A DNA stretch of 64,000 bases from JAXMHQ01 sp046346665 (GCA_046346665.1 JAXMHQ010000009.1:1-64000), one strand, 5' to 3'. Counted from the first letter of the stretch, positions 42,821-51,920 are shown. The notes: generated by a model not told the origin, from the sequence alone. Program-made: numbers and translations.

Positions 42821-44659
42821 ATGAACGACATCGACACGCAGAAGTTGCAGGGGATTGCGAACCAGTTGCGGATTCACTCCATTGCAGCGACCACGGCCGC
42901 GGGCAGCGGCCATCCGACCTCCTGTTGCTCCGCCGCGGACCTCGTGGCCGCCCTATTTTTCGGGCACATGAAGTATCTGCCCAAGGATCCCCATTATTAC
43001 AATAACGATCGATTCGTTCTGTCCAAAGGCCACGCCGCGCCGCTCCTGTATGCCGCCTGGGCTGAAACCGGCCTGATCCCGGCCGAGGAACTCCTGAAAT
43101 TGCGCCAGTTCGGAAACGATCTCGAAGGGCATCCCACTCCCCGCCTGCCGTTCGTCGACGTTGCCACCGGCTCGCTCGGCCAGGGTCTTGGCGTCGGCGT
43201 GGGCATGGCCCTGTGCGCACGCCTGGACAATTTGGATTACAAGACTTTCGTGCTGCTGGGCGACGGCGAAATCGCCGAAGGCGCCGTCTGGGAAGCCGCA
43301 TCCCTCGCCGGCATTTACAAACTGAACAACCTGGTCGCAATCGTCGATGTCAACCGCCTCGGCCAGAGCCAGGCGACGGCTTTCGGCCACGACATGGATG
43401 TTTACCGGAAACGTTTCGACGCGTTTGGCTGGCGGACGGAAGTGATCGACGGGCATGACATGGATGAAATCCTGGAAGTGCTTGCCGCGGACGGCCTGGG
43501 TGACAAGCCCCTGGTGATCCTGGCGCGCACGTACAAAGGCGCCGGCATTTCGTTCATTCAGGACAAGGACAACTGGCACGGCAAACCCCTGAACAAGGAG
43601 GAAGCCGGGCGCGCCCTCGCCGAGCTTGAGCCCAAGGCCCAGTCGGGCATCGGACAGCCCATCCCGGCCCCGACCCAGCTTCCCGCTCCGAACCTGTCTG
43701 TGCCCGCTTCCTTCCCGCCCATCTCCTACAAACTGGGCGAAGCCATCGCCACCCGCGAAGCTTACGGCGTCGCGCTGGCCCGCATCGGCGAAGCCGATCC
43801 CCGCATCGTGGCGATGGACGGCGACACCAAGAACTCCACCTACGCGGACAAGTTCTTCAAGAAATTCCCGGCCCGGTTCACGGAATGTTTCATCGCGGAA
43901 CAGAACCTGGTCGGCGTCGCCACCGGTTTTGGCGCGCGCGGCAAGGTTCCGTTCGCCTCCACGTTTGCCACGTTCTTCACCCGCGCGTTCGACCAGATCC
44001 GCGTGGCCGGCATCTCGCAGGCCAACCTGAAACTGGTCGGATCGCACGTCGGCGTCAGCATCGGCGAAGACGGCCCGTCGCAGATGGCGCTGGAAGATCT
44101 CGCCATGATGCGCGCGGTCGCCGGCAGCACGGTGCTTTACCCTAGTGACGCAGTCAGCACCGAGAAATTGCTGGAACAGATGGCGCTGAATCGCGGCATT
44201 CATTTCCTGCGCACGTCGCGCCCGAAAACGCCGGTGCTGTATTCCAACGACGAAGCCTTCCCGATCGGCGGCGCCAAGGTGCTCCGCCAGGGCACGGGCG
44301 ACAAGGTCACGATCGTCGCCGCCGGCGTCACCCTGCACGAAGCCCTCAAGGCCGCCGACCAGCTCAAGGCCGAAGGCATCGGCGTGACGGTGATCGACGC
44401 CTACAGCGTGAAGCCGCTCGGAGCCGATGTCATCAAGGCCGCCGCCGCAAAAACCCGGAACCTCGTCATCACAGTCGAGGAACACTATCCCGAAGGCGGA
44501 CTGGGCGACGCTGTTGCCGGCGAACTCAGCAAGGACGGCATCCAGGTCATCAAGATGGCCGTGCGCAGCCTGCCCCGCTCCGGCAAAGCCGAGGAATTGC
44601 TCGCGCATTTCGGCATCGATGCCGCGGGGATCGTTCGACAGGTCAAGTCATTGGCCTGA
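42821..44659 (+). CDS. tkt: transketolase
   Basis: 612 aa thiamine-diphosphate enzyme of the pentose phosphate pathway. The ThDP-binding GDGEIAEGAVWEAASLAGIYKL region with NN motif (DVNRLGQS), GSLGQGLGVGVGMAL and the acceptor His in AAGSGHPTSCCS are clear; the second half carries the catalytic Glu region (FIAEQNLVGVATGFG) and ISIGEDGPSQMALEDLA. Length and order match the short animal/archaeal-like form in one chain rather than the 660-aa E. coli form. ATG 42821 begins MNDIDTQKLQGIANQLRIHS; the open frame further upstream crosses repeats and is not coding. Confidence 0.94.
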   Translation: MNDIDTQKLQGIANQLRIHSIAATTAAGSGHPTSCCSAADLVAALFFGHMKYLPKDPHYYNNDRFVLSKGHAAPLLYAAWAETGLIPAEELLKLRQFGNDLEGHPTPRLPFVDVATGSLGQGLGVGVGMALCARLDNLDYKTFVLLGDGEIAEGAVWEAASLAGIYKLNNLVAIVDVNRLGQSQATAFGHDMDVYRKRFDAFGWRTEVIDGHDMDEILEVLAADGLGDKPLVILARTYKGAGISFIQDKDNWHGKPLNKEEAGRALAELEPKAQSGIGQPIPAPTQLPAPNLSVPASFPPISYKLGEAIATREAYGVALARIGEADPRIVAMDGDTKNSTYADKFFKKFPARFTECFIAEQNLVGVATGFGARGKVPFASTFATFFTRAFDQIRVAGISQANLKLVGSHVGVSIGEDGPSQMALEDLAMMRAVAGSTVLYPSDAVSTEKLLEQMALNRGIHFLRTSRPKTPVLYSNDEAFPIGGAKVLRQGTGDKVTIVAAGVTLHEALKAADQLKAEGIGVTVIDAYSVKPLGADVIKAAAAKTRNLVITVEEHYPEGGLGDAVAGELSKDGIQVIKMAVRSLPRSGKAEELLAHFGIDAAGIVRQVKSLA

Positions 44660-44777
44660 CGTGATGGCGCGGCCGTTTCGACGGAAAGTGACACGGATTC
44701 AGCCTCTTGCGGGCCAGAGGGATGGCATTCCCGCTGCTGGCCACAGGCCATGACCTTGTCACTGATGGTGTCCGTTT

Positions 44778-45281
44778 ATGCAGCCGATTGAGCCTCCGGA
44801 TTCTCACCACCTTTCCGCCGCCATCGGATGGATGGAACTGGGTGTGGCGATCGAGGCGGAATCCGAACTGGACTGCATCTCTGCCGCGAACCAATCCCAC
44901 CCGGATGTGCTGGAAGTTCGGTGGATTGTTCTCGCCCAGCGCCAGCGTTGGGACAAGGCCCTGATGGTCGCCCAAAGCCTGGTCAAGCTCGCCCCAACCC
45001 GGTCCACCGGCTGGCTGCATCGGGCCTATTCCCTGCGGCGGGTTTCCCAGGGTGGACTGCAGCAGGCCTGGGACGCGCTGCTGCCCGCTTACGAAAAATT
45101 TCCCAAGGAACCCACCATCTCCTACAACCTGTCCTGTTACGCCTGCCAGATGCGCCATCTTGACGAAGCCCGCAACTGGTTCAAACGCGCCCTCAAAGCC
45201 GGCGAAAAGGAACGCATCAAAGCCATGGCCCTGGAGGATCCCGACCTCGAACCGCTGTGGGCGGAAATCAGGGCCATTTAA
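44778..45281 (+). CDS. small TPR protein
   Basis: 167 aa made of about four tetratricopeptide-like helix pairs (GWMELGVAIEAESELDCISA, VRWIVLAQRQRWDKALMVAQ, LHRAYSLRRVSQGGLQQAWD, YNLSCYACQMRHLDEARNWF). No signal peptide. It likely mediates protein contacts; the partner is unknown. It follows tkt by 118 bases with no clear signal between and is followed by a composite repeat before rimO. Confidence 0.82.
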   Translation: MQPIEPPDSHHLSAAIGWMELGVAIEAESELDCISAANQSHPDVLEVRWIVLAQRQRWDKALMVAQSLVKLAPTRSTGWLHRAYSLRRVSQGGLQQAWDALLPAYEKFPKEPTISYNLSCYACQMRHLDEARNWFKRALKAGEKERIKAMALEDPDLEPLWAEIRAI

Positions 45282-45432
45282 GGACCCTCGATTCGTCCTC
45301 GTCCTCGGATCCCAGGGATTATTGGATTGTTGGATATGTGGTTCCCGCGCGGAGGTCTTTCCATTAATCCAACAATCCACTAATCCATCCATCCTGAGGG
45401 ACCCGAGGATGAGGACGAGGAGGATTGAGAGC
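45282..45432. repeat. composite palindrome: CCTCGTCCTCGG frame, octamers, core
   Basis: Outer arms GGACCCTCGATTCGTCCTCG with TCCTCGGATCCC and GGGACCCGAGGATGAGGACG; inner GGATTATTGGATTGTTGGAT and ATTAATCCAACAATCCACTA; central inverse core CCGCGCGGAGGTCTTTCC (45345-45362). The outer frame differs from that of the 41413 element although the inner design and core are the same. Confidence 0.75.
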
Positions 45433-45495
45433 CCCCACGAGTGGGAACCCCCGCATTGCCACCCCCGCCCGAATGGCGTAACTTCCGCCCGCCCC

Positions 45496-47109
45496 ATGAA
45501 GTCAATGCAACGCAAGAACGCCCGTCCCATCCGCGTCGGCCTGGTTTCCCTCGGCTGCGCCAAGAACCTGGTCGACGCCGAAATCATGCTCGGCACTCTG
45601 CTCAAGGACGGCGTTGAAATCACGAACGACGCGGCCGCCGCCGACGTGGTCATCGTCAATACGTGCTCCTTCATCGGCGACGCCCAGGCCGAAAGCGTCG
45701 ATGCCATCCTCGAATCCGCCGAGTTGCGCGAAGCGAAGAATCGCGGGCAGGGATTGATCGTGTCCGGCTGTTTGCCCCAGCGGTTCCGGGAGGATTTGCC
45801 CAAACTCCTGCCCGAAGTCGACGCCTTCGTCGGCGTGGACCAGGTCGCCCAGATGCCGGCGCTGGTCCGGGAAGCCCTTTCGCGCCGGGCGTCGCGGCTC
45901 AACAAGCCGGCCGCCCCTCGCAAAGCCGATGTCAAAGCCCGGCTCGCGCAGCTCGACGCCGCGAAGCCGCAGGAAAAACCCGCCGCTCCCGCCGCGCCCC
46001 TGTTCGAAGTGAACCGTCGGCCGACCTACATTCCCGATTACGCCACGCCCCGGTTCCGTCTCACGCCACGCCATTTCGCCTACCTCAAAATCGCCGAAGG
46101 CTGCAATCATCCCTGCAGCTTCTGCATCATTCCCCAAATGCGCGGTTCGCATCGCAGCCGCGCGCTGTCCGATGTCGTCGCCGAAGCGAAAGCGCTCCTG
46201 TCGGACGGCGTGAAGGAACTGAACCTGATTTCGCAGGATTCAACCTATTACGGCCTCGACCTGCGCCCGCGCGCGAGCCGCGCCATCGCCGGGCCGGACC
46301 GGTTCCGCGCCGCAGTCAGCGAAATGCCGTCCGATTCCGCAACGATCTGCACCCTGCTTCGCGAGCTCAACGCGTTGCCCGGCCAGTTCTGGATCCGGCT
46401 GCTCTACACGCACCCGGCGCATTGGACGGACGAATTGATCCGCACCATCGCCGAGTGTCCGAAGGTGGCGCGTTACGTGGACATTCCGCTGCAGCACATT
46501 CATCCCGCGATGCTGGAACGGATGCGGCGCGAAACCTCGCGCGAATACATCGTGGACCTGCTGGCCCGGATCCGCGCGGGCGTTCCCGGCATCGCGCTGC
46601 GGACGACGTTCATTGTCGGATTTCCCGGCGAGACGGAATCTTATTTCAAGTCGCTGCTGGAATTCATTCGCGAAACGAGGTTTGAGCGGCTGGGGGTGTT
46701 CGGTTATTCGCGGGAAGACGGCACGCGGGCAGGCGCGATGGCGGGCCAGATCCCCGAGCGCACCCGTCAGCGCCGCCGCCGCCTGGCCATGGCCGAGCAG
46801 CTCCGCGTCGCGCGCGAAATCTCCGGGCGCGCCGTCGGCAGCACCCTCACTGTGCTCGTCGAAGGCCCCGCGCGGCCGGAACAGCTCGGCGCCGCCCGCA
46901 TCGATTCGTGGGAGCACGGCCTGATCCGGTCCGATGCCGCCGGCAAGGGCCCCGCGCTCCGGGGCAATTACAGCGTCGCCCGCGGCGAAGCCGACGCGCC
47001 CGACATCGACGGCCGCGTGTTTGTCCGCGGCCGCCTGACCGCCGGCGAGTTCGCCCGGGTCAAAATTATCGGCCACACCGATTACGACCTCATCGCGGAA
47101 CCGGTGTAG
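45496..47109 (+). CDS. rimO: ribosomal protein S12 methylthiotransferase, enlarged
   Basis: 537 aa radical SAM enzyme that adds a methylthio group to an Asp of S12. The N-terminal cluster Cys are 21 (SLGCAKNLVDAE), 57 (NTCSF) and 92 (SGCLPQR); radical SAM Cys are 203, 207, 210 in EGCNHPCSFCIIPQMRG; a C-terminal TRAM domain ends KIIGHTDYDLIAEPV. The usual RimO is about 440 aa; the excess comes mostly from a Lys/Pro/Ala-rich linker (residues about 131-172) between the first two domains and a shorter insert after YYGLDLRP. ATG 45496 is the start giving the family N-terminus. Confidence 0.93.
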   Translation: MKSMQRKNARPIRVGLVSLGCAKNLVDAEIMLGTLLKDGVEITNDAAAADVVIVNTCSFIGDAQAESVDAILESAELREAKNRGQGLIVSGCLPQRFREDLPKLLPEVDAFVGVDQVAQMPALVREALSRRASRLNKPAAPRKADVKARLAQLDAAKPQEKPAAPAAPLFEVNRRPTYIPDYATPRFRLTPRHFAYLKIAEGCNHPCSFCIIPQMRGSHRSRALSDVVAEAKALLSDGVKELNLISQDSTYYGLDLRPRASRAIAGPDRFRAAVSEMPSDSATICTLLRELNALPGQFWIRLLYTHPAHWTDELIRTIAECPKVARYVDIPLQHIHPAMLERMRRETSREYIVDLLARIRAGVPGIALRTTFIVGFPGETESYFKSLLEFIRETRFERLGVFGYSREDGTRAGAMAGQIPERTRQRRRRLAMAEQLRVAREISGRAVGSTLTVLVEGPARPEQLGAARIDSWEHGLIRSDAAGKGPALRGNYSVARGEADAPDIDGRVFVRGRLTAGEFARVKIIGHTDYDLIAEPV

Positions 47110-47112
47110 CCG

Positions 47113-47182
47113 GGGAGGGCCGGCATCCCCGCCGGCCCAAACATCCGGATCAGTTGGGGACGGCGCGGACGCCGTCCCTCCC
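47113..47182. repeat. GGGAGGG-type cloverleaf repeat, opposite orientation
   Basis: GGGAGGG/CCCTCCC ends; hairpins GGGCCGGCATCCCCGCCGGCCC-like first and GGGACGGCG-CGGA-CGCCGTCCC second, the reverse of the order in the other copies. It starts just behind the rimO stop, in front of pgsA on the same strand. Confidence 0.75.
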
Positions 47183-47299
47183 ACTGGGTGTTCTTCGCGT
47201 CTTCGCGGTGAGAAGCAGGCTCCGTGTCCTTCGAATTCGGATTTACTTCCAGCCGGCTTTCCCTTAATTCGTTGTTGAACGTTTCACGGGCCCAACTGA

Positions 47300-47893
47300 A
47301 TGAACCTCCCGAACAAACTGACCATCTCCCGGTTTGTTCTGACCATTTTCTTCCTGCTGGTCCTGTTTTCCCGGGTCCGATTCCACGAGACCATTGCCCT
47401 TGCCCTGTTTATCGCTGCGGGGATCAGCGATTTTCTGGACGGCCAGATCGCGCGGCGCCGGGGGTTGATCACCAATTTCGGGATCCTGATGGATCCGTTG
47501 GCGGACAAGATCATGGTGTGTTCGGCGTTCATCGCGTTTGTGGGGCTGGGCTGGATGCCGGCCTGGATGGCGGTGCTGGTGGTGGCCCGCGAGCTCACCA
47601 TCACCGGGCTGCGGCTGCTCGCCGCTTCCAAGAACGTCTTCCTCGCCGCCGAAGGTTACGGCAAACACAAAACCGTTTCCCAGATCGCCGCCATCATCGC
47701 CATCTTCCTGCTCCAGGGTTACCCGGAATGGGGAGCGTTCGGACAGGCCATCCTGGGCCAGCCGGTCCTCTGGGATAAACCCTGGATTTACTGGATCGCG
47801 GACATTTCCAAGTGGCTCGCCATCGTGCTCACGTTCATCTCCGGCGCGCTGTATCTCTGGAAAAACCGGGCGCTTTACCTCGACGACATGTAA
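47300..47893 (+). CDS. pgsA: CDP-diacylglycerol--glycerol-3-phosphate 3-phosphatidyltransferase
   Basis: 197 aa inner-membrane enzyme making phosphatidylglycerol phosphate. The CDP-alcohol phosphotransferase motif D-G-x2-A-R-x8-G-x3-D-x3-D is intact in DFLDGQIARRRGLITNFGIL plus MDPLADK. Five to six hydrophobic helices are present. pgpA, the next step, starts 6 bases downstream, giving a two-gene phosphatidylglycerol operon. Confidence 0.94.
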   Translation: MNLPNKLTISRFVLTIFFLLVLFSRVRFHETIALALFIAAGISDFLDGQIARRRGLITNFGILMDPLADKIMVCSAFIAFVGLGWMPAWMAVLVVARELTITGLRLLAASKNVFLAAEGYGKHKTVSQIAAIIAIFLLQGYPEWGAFGQAILGQPVLWDKPWIYWIADISKWLAIVLTFISGALYLWKNRALYLDDM

Positions 47894-47899
47894 CCGGCC

Positions 47900-48409
47900 G
47901 TGAATCGCCTCCTCCTATGGTCGGCCCAGGGTTTCGGCATCGGCCGCATCCCCGTCGCCCCGGGAACCTTCGGCTCCCTGCTGGGCATCGCCTGGTTTCT
48001 CCTCCTGCTGCTGCCGCGCAACCCGGCCGTATTTTTCGCCGGAACCGCCGCCGGCGCCGCGGCATCGGTCTGGCTCTGCGGCGCGGGCGAACGCATCCTC
48101 GGCCGCAAAGACCCGCCGTCCGTGGTGATGGATGAAGTCGCCGCGGTGCCGTTTTGTTTTTTTGGATGGGCGGCGCTGCTGCTGTCGAAACACGCCGCCT
48201 TGCCCGGGCCCGATTATTTTTTTTCAGGCAATCACGCCTGGCTGCTGGTGATTGGGTTTGCCGGGTTCCGATTTTTCGACGTGGCGAAACCCTGGCCGGT
48301 GCGGCAAAGCCAGTCGCTGCCCGGCGGCTGGGGCATCACCGTGGATGACTTTCTGGCGGCAGGATACGTGAACTTCCTGGTCCTCGGCGCTGAAGCCCTG
48401 CTGGTGTGA
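47900..48409 (+). CDS. pgpA: phosphatidylglycerophosphatase A
   Basis: 169 aa membrane phosphatase removing the phosphate from phosphatidylglycerol phosphate. Signatures are GFGIGRIPVAPGTFGSLLGI, VVMDEVAAVPF (catalytic Asp-Glu) and FRFFDVAKPWPVRQSQSL plus GGWGITVDDFLAAGY. GTG start, 6 bases behind pgsA. The 3' side meets a convergent RodZ-like gene across a hairpin repeat. Confidence 0.94.
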   Translation: MNRLLLWSAQGFGIGRIPVAPGTFGSLLGIAWFLLLLLPRNPAVFFAGTAAGAAASVWLCGAGERILGRKDPPSVVMDEVAAVPFCFFGWAALLLSKHAALPGPDYFFSGNHAWLLVIGFAGFRFFDVAKPWPVRQSQSLPGGWGITVDDFLAAGYVNFLVLGAEALLV

Positions 48410-48445
48410 TCTGAAACCGGGCCGCGGTAGAAAGAGGCAGAGCGC

Positions 48446-48495
48446 TGGTAGGGCTGCGCTCCGCGCAGCCGGCGCCGCGGAGCGGCGCCCTACCA
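48446..48495. repeat. GGTAGGG-type cloverleaf between convergent genes
   Basis: Ends GGTAGGG/CCCTACC enclose hairpins GGCTGCGC-TCC-GCGCAGCC and GGCGCCGC-GGA-GCGGCGCC. All arms are perfect. Related by design to the GGGAGGG elements and by its ends to 16433-16562. Confidence 0.78.
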
Positions 48496-48508
48496 TCCGT
48501 CGATCCGC

Positions 48509-49015
48509 TTACCGTCTTGGCGCCGGCGCCGGCACCGGCAGGGTGACGCCGGACGGGCGGTTCGTGGGCTGGTAAACTCCCGGCGCCACGCCCGTGAGCG
48601 GGTCGTGTTTGCGGGAATGTTTCACGGCCAGGACAATCAGCGCCACCACCAGGATGGCGCCCAGCACGCCCAGGCCGATCAGGCTCTTGCGCCAGTTCAC
48701 CATCGACAATTGCAGCGTCACAAAATCCAGCGGCCCGCGCTTCTGATCCGTCAACGGCGGCGGTTCGCTGAATTTTTCCGTGCGCCCCAGCTCCGCGTCG
48801 AGGGTGGACATGATTTTGGGCACGTCCAGTTTCAGCAGGGTGGCGTACGTGCGGACGAAGCCCCGGATGTAAACCGGGGCGGAAAACACATTGAAGTTGC
48901 CCTCCTCGAGCGCGCGGATGTGGTCGGTCCGGATCTTGGTGACGTCGGCGACCTGGTGGACGGTCAGTTTTTTGTCCTCGCGCCCCAGGCGGAGTTGTTC
49001 GGCAACGGTTGACAT
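48509..49015 (-). CDS. RodZ-like helix-turn-helix membrane protein
   Basis: 168 aa. The N-terminal HTH_25 domain (EQLRLGREDKKLTVHQVADV, TKIRTDHIRALEEGNFNVFS, APVYIRGFVRTYATLLKLD) is that of RodZ, followed by one membrane segment (SLIGLGVLGAILVVALIVLA) and a short Pro-rich periplasmic tail instead of the usual folded domain. RodZ links the MreB cytoskeleton to the membrane. ATG 49015 gives MSTVAEQLRLGRED. It lies downstream of ftsK on the same strand. Confidence 0.84.
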   Translation of the reverse strand: MSTVAEQLRLGREDKKLTVHQVADVTKIRTDHIRALEEGNFNVFSAPVYIRGFVRTYATLLKLDVPKIMSTLDAELGRTEKFSEPPPLTDQKRGPLDFVTLQLSMVNWRKSLIGLGVLGAILVVALIVLAVKHSRKHDPLTGVAPGVYQPTNRPSGVTLPVPAPAPRR

Positions 49016-49081
49016 GTCGCTTCTTTTTGAGGCTTTACGGCCCGGTTTGCAATACTGGAAATGCCCGAAAATGGTGGAGGG

Positions 49082-49149
49082 CCACAGAGACACAGAGTGC
49101 ACAGAGACAAGATTTAGACCTTCTCTGTGAGCTCTGTGACTCTGCGGCT
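49082..49149. repeat. CACAGAGA-type palindrome at the ftsK 3' end
   Basis: CCACAGAGACACAGAGTGCA and CAGAGACAAG on the left, inverted as CTTCTCTGTGAGCTCTGTGA and CTCTG on the right. It reaches the ftsK stop codon at 49148. Confidence 0.65.
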
Positions 49150-51778
49150 ACACCGCGCTCTGTCCGCCGCCATCGGCGCCGCCGCCGTCGAGGTCGATCA
49201 GGATATCCCGCGGCTCGGCGCCTTTGCTGGGGCCCACGATGCCGCGGTTTTCGAGTTCATCCATGATCCGCGCCGCGCGGGTGTAGCCGAGCCGCAGCCG
49301 GCGTTGCATGAGTGACACGCTGGCCTTCTGCTCGCTCCGGATAACCTCGATGCATTGCTGGATGATGTCCTCGTCCTCGTCGATGCCGCTTTCATCGCCG
49401 TAACCGCCCGACGGCTTCGAGAGTTGCTGGTGGATTTCCATGTCGTAGTTCGGCTTGCCCTGCTTGGCGATGAACTCGACGATGCTCGTGATCTCCGGGT
49501 CGGTGATCAGCGCGCCCTGCGCCCGGATCAATTTCGCCGAGCCCGGCGGCAGATACAGCATGTCGCCCTTGCCCAGCAGCTTGTCGGCGCCCATCGCATC
49601 CAAAATCGTCCGCGAATCCACTTTGGCCGCCACCTGGAACGCAATGCGCGCCGGGATGTTCGCCTTGATGACGCCGGTGATCACGTCCACGCTCGGCCGC
49701 TGCGTCGCCACGATGCAGTGAATCCCCGCCGCGCGCGCCATCTGCGTGATGCGCGCGATCGCCATTTCCACATCCGCCGGCGCCACCAGCATCAGGTCCG
49801 CCAGCTCGTCGATGATCACCACGATGTAACTCAGCTTCTCCGGAATCACGATGTCGTCCTCGCGCGGCACGACAATCTCCTCGTCCACCTCCACCGCGAA
49901 TCCTTCCGCGCCGGGCTCCACCTTTTCCTTCTTCGCCATCAAAGGCAGCTCGGGTTCCGACGGCGGGAGCGGCTTGTTCTTGGGACGGGAATTGAACGAC
50001 CCGATATTGCGCACGCCGACCTTGGCGAAGATCTGGTAGCGTTTCTCCATTTCATTCACCACCCAGCGCAGCGCGAGGATGACTTTTTTCGGGTCCGTCA
50101 CGACCGGCACGACGAGGTGGGGCAGGATGTTGTAAAGCTGCAGCTCGACGACCTTGGGATCGATCATCACGAACCGGAGCTGGTCGGGAGAAAACCTGTA
50201 GAGCAGCGAGGTGATGATGGAATTGATGCAGACGGATTTGCCCGAGCCCGTGCTGCCGGCGATGAGCAGGTGCGGCATCTCGGCCAGGTCGGCCACGATC
50301 GGGTGCCCGTAAACATCCTTGCCCAGCGCCAGCGGAATCTTCGCCTTGGTGTTCCGCCATTCGTCGGATTCCAGCAGGTCGCGGATGATGACCTTCGTCT
50401 TGACCGCGTTCGGCACTTCGACGCCGACCGAGCTTTTGCCGGGCACGGGGGCCAGGATGTGAATGCGCTCGGCCTTGAGCGCGGCCGCGATGTTGTTGCT
50501 GAGGCCCGTGATCTTTTCCAGCTTCACGCCCGGCGCTGGATGCAGCTCGTACCGGGTGATCGTCGGGCCCTTGGTGATGTCGCCCAGCGCCACCTCGATT
50601 TCAAATTGCGCCAGCGTCTGCTGCATCAGCCGCGCATTGGCCATCAGCTCCTCCTTCGACTCCGTCGGCTTGAGCGTCGGATCGGGGTGCTGGAGGAAAT
50701 CCATCGGCGGAAGCTGGTAATTGCCGATCATCGGGGCGACGGCGACGGCGATCGGCTTGGGCCGCTTCGGGGCCGGCTTCGGCTTCGGCGCCGGCACGGA
50801 TCCGTCCCCGATGTGCACCACGGGTTCCGGCTTCGGCTCGGCGGGCTTCGCGGCATCGGCCGCCTCCGGCTTCGGTTCCGGCGCTTTTTCCTCCCCTTTC
50901 CCGAGAACCTCCGCGGTGGTTGCGGCCGCCACTTCGCGGGCGGGAATCACTTCGACTTCATCGGCGGGCGCCGGTTCCTTCGGCGGTTCCGGGGCGGCCT
51001 TGCGGGACCGGGCCGCTTTCGGATCCGGCACGCTCAAATCGCGCACGGTCGGTTCCGGCACAGGCTTGAGATCGGCCCCAATGCCGGCCCGTGTCTTTTC
51101 TTCCTGGACCTTTTCCTCGAGCTTTTTCGCCTGCTTCTGCAATTCCTGGGCGCGGCGTTCGAGCGCCTGTTCCTCGGCGGGAACGGGTTCCGGGGCCATG
51201 GCGCCCGGGCGGAACGACCAGAGCCGGCGAATCCAGTCGCCGAGGCGGAAGTTGGTGAGGAAAACCAGGCTGATCAGCATCAGGGCCAGGTAGACGATCG
51301 TGGCGCCGATGCCCCCCAGCATCCAGAAGCCGTATTCGTAGGGCACATGGCCGAGCATGCCGCCCGCGAAGGGCGCGTCCATGTGGAACACGATTCCCGC
51401 GAGCGATTTGTTCAGGATTTCCAAAAGGCCGGTGAGCGAGAGAAAGAAAACGCCGGACCAGATCAGCGACCAGGTGCGTTTTTCGCGCAGGTAGGCGAAG
51501 GGTTCGAGGAAAAAGGAAAGTCCGAACGCCAGCAGGAACGCCGGGAACAGGTAGGCGGCGGCGCCAAAAATCCAGAATGAACTGTGCGCCATCCAGGCGC
51601 CGAACGGCCCGATCCAATTGTGCGTGGCCTTGTTCGCCGCGGTGGTGACCGCCGCCAGGTCGTTCCGGTCAAAGGACAATTGCGCAATGAGCAGGAGCAG
51701 CGCCACCGCGATCAGCGCCAGCCCTATAATGTCGTCGATGCCGCGGGAACCGGAATCGATCGATGCCTTTCGTGCCAT
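49148..51778 (-). CDS. ftsK: DNA translocase FtsK/SpoIIIE
   Basis: 876 aa. Four membrane segments occupy residues 1-175 (ALIAVALLLLIAQLSF, WIFGAAAYLFPAFLLAFGLS, LIWSGVFFLSLTGLLEIL, GIGATIVYLALMLISLVFL), then a Pro/Ala/Glu-rich linker of about 170 residues, the motor with Walker A IAGSTGSGKSVCINS and Walker B IVVIIDELADLMLVA, and a C-terminal gamma winged helix (VSLMQRRLRLGYTRAARIMD). It pumps DNA at the division septum and activates XerCD dimer resolution; in the family the gamma domain reads polar DNA motifs. The length is standard. Confidence 0.95.
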   Translation of the reverse strand: MARKASIDSGSRGIDDIIGLALIAVALLLLIAQLSFDRNDLAAVTTAANKATHNWIGPFGAWMAHSSFWIFGAAAYLFPAFLLAFGLSFFLEPFAYLREKRTWSLIWSGVFFLSLTGLLEILNKSLAGIVFHMDAPFAGGMLGHVPYEYGFWMLGGIGATIVYLALMLISLVFLTNFRLGDWIRRLWSFRPGAMAPEPVPAEEQALERRAQELQKQAKKLEEKVQEEKTRAGIGADLKPVPEPTVRDLSVPDPKAARSRKAAPEPPKEPAPADEVEVIPAREVAAATTAEVLGKGEEKAPEPKPEAADAAKPAEPKPEPVVHIGDGSVPAPKPKPAPKRPKPIAVAVAPMIGNYQLPPMDFLQHPDPTLKPTESKEELMANARLMQQTLAQFEIEVALGDITKGPTITRYELHPAPGVKLEKITGLSNNIAAALKAERIHILAPVPGKSSVGVEVPNAVKTKVIIRDLLESDEWRNTKAKIPLALGKDVYGHPIVADLAEMPHLLIAGSTGSGKSVCINSIITSLLYRFSPDQLRFVMIDPKVVELQLYNILPHLVVPVVTDPKKVILALRWVVNEMEKRYQIFAKVGVRNIGSFNSRPKNKPLPPSEPELPLMAKKEKVEPGAEGFAVEVDEEIVVPREDDIVIPEKLSYIVVIIDELADLMLVAPADVEMAIARITQMARAAGIHCIVATQRPSVDVITGVIKANIPARIAFQVAAKVDSRTILDAMGADKLLGKGDMLYLPPGSAKLIRAQGALITDPEITSIVEFIAKQGKPNYDMEIHQQLSKPSGGYGDESGIDEDEDIIQQCIEVIRSEQKASVSLMQRRLRLGYTRAARIMDELENRGIVGPSKGAEPRDILIDLDGGGADGGGQSAV

Positions 51779-51840
51779 GGCCGCAGTTTAGAATTCCGCA
51801 CCCCGCGTTCCAAGTGCCAAGTTCAACGGACCGGAGAAGC

Positions 51841-51920
51841 GGATGGCTGGATAAAGGGATTACTGGATTGTTGGAACTGCGGATTTCGATCCATCAATCC
51901 AACAATCCAGTAATCCGTTC
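51841..51920. repeat. GGATT-octamer palindrome
   Basis: GGATGGCTGGATAAAGGGAT plus TACTGGATTGTTGG left, CCATCAATCCAACAATCCAG plus TAATCCG right, with a short AACTGCGGATTTCGAT loop and no central core. It lies between divergent ftsK and the YihY gene. Confidence 0.7.

Noticed and set aside
49355..51580. 741-aa open frame antisense to ftsK
   Set aside because: Low-complexity Arg/His/Asp translation; ftsK on the other strand is complete.
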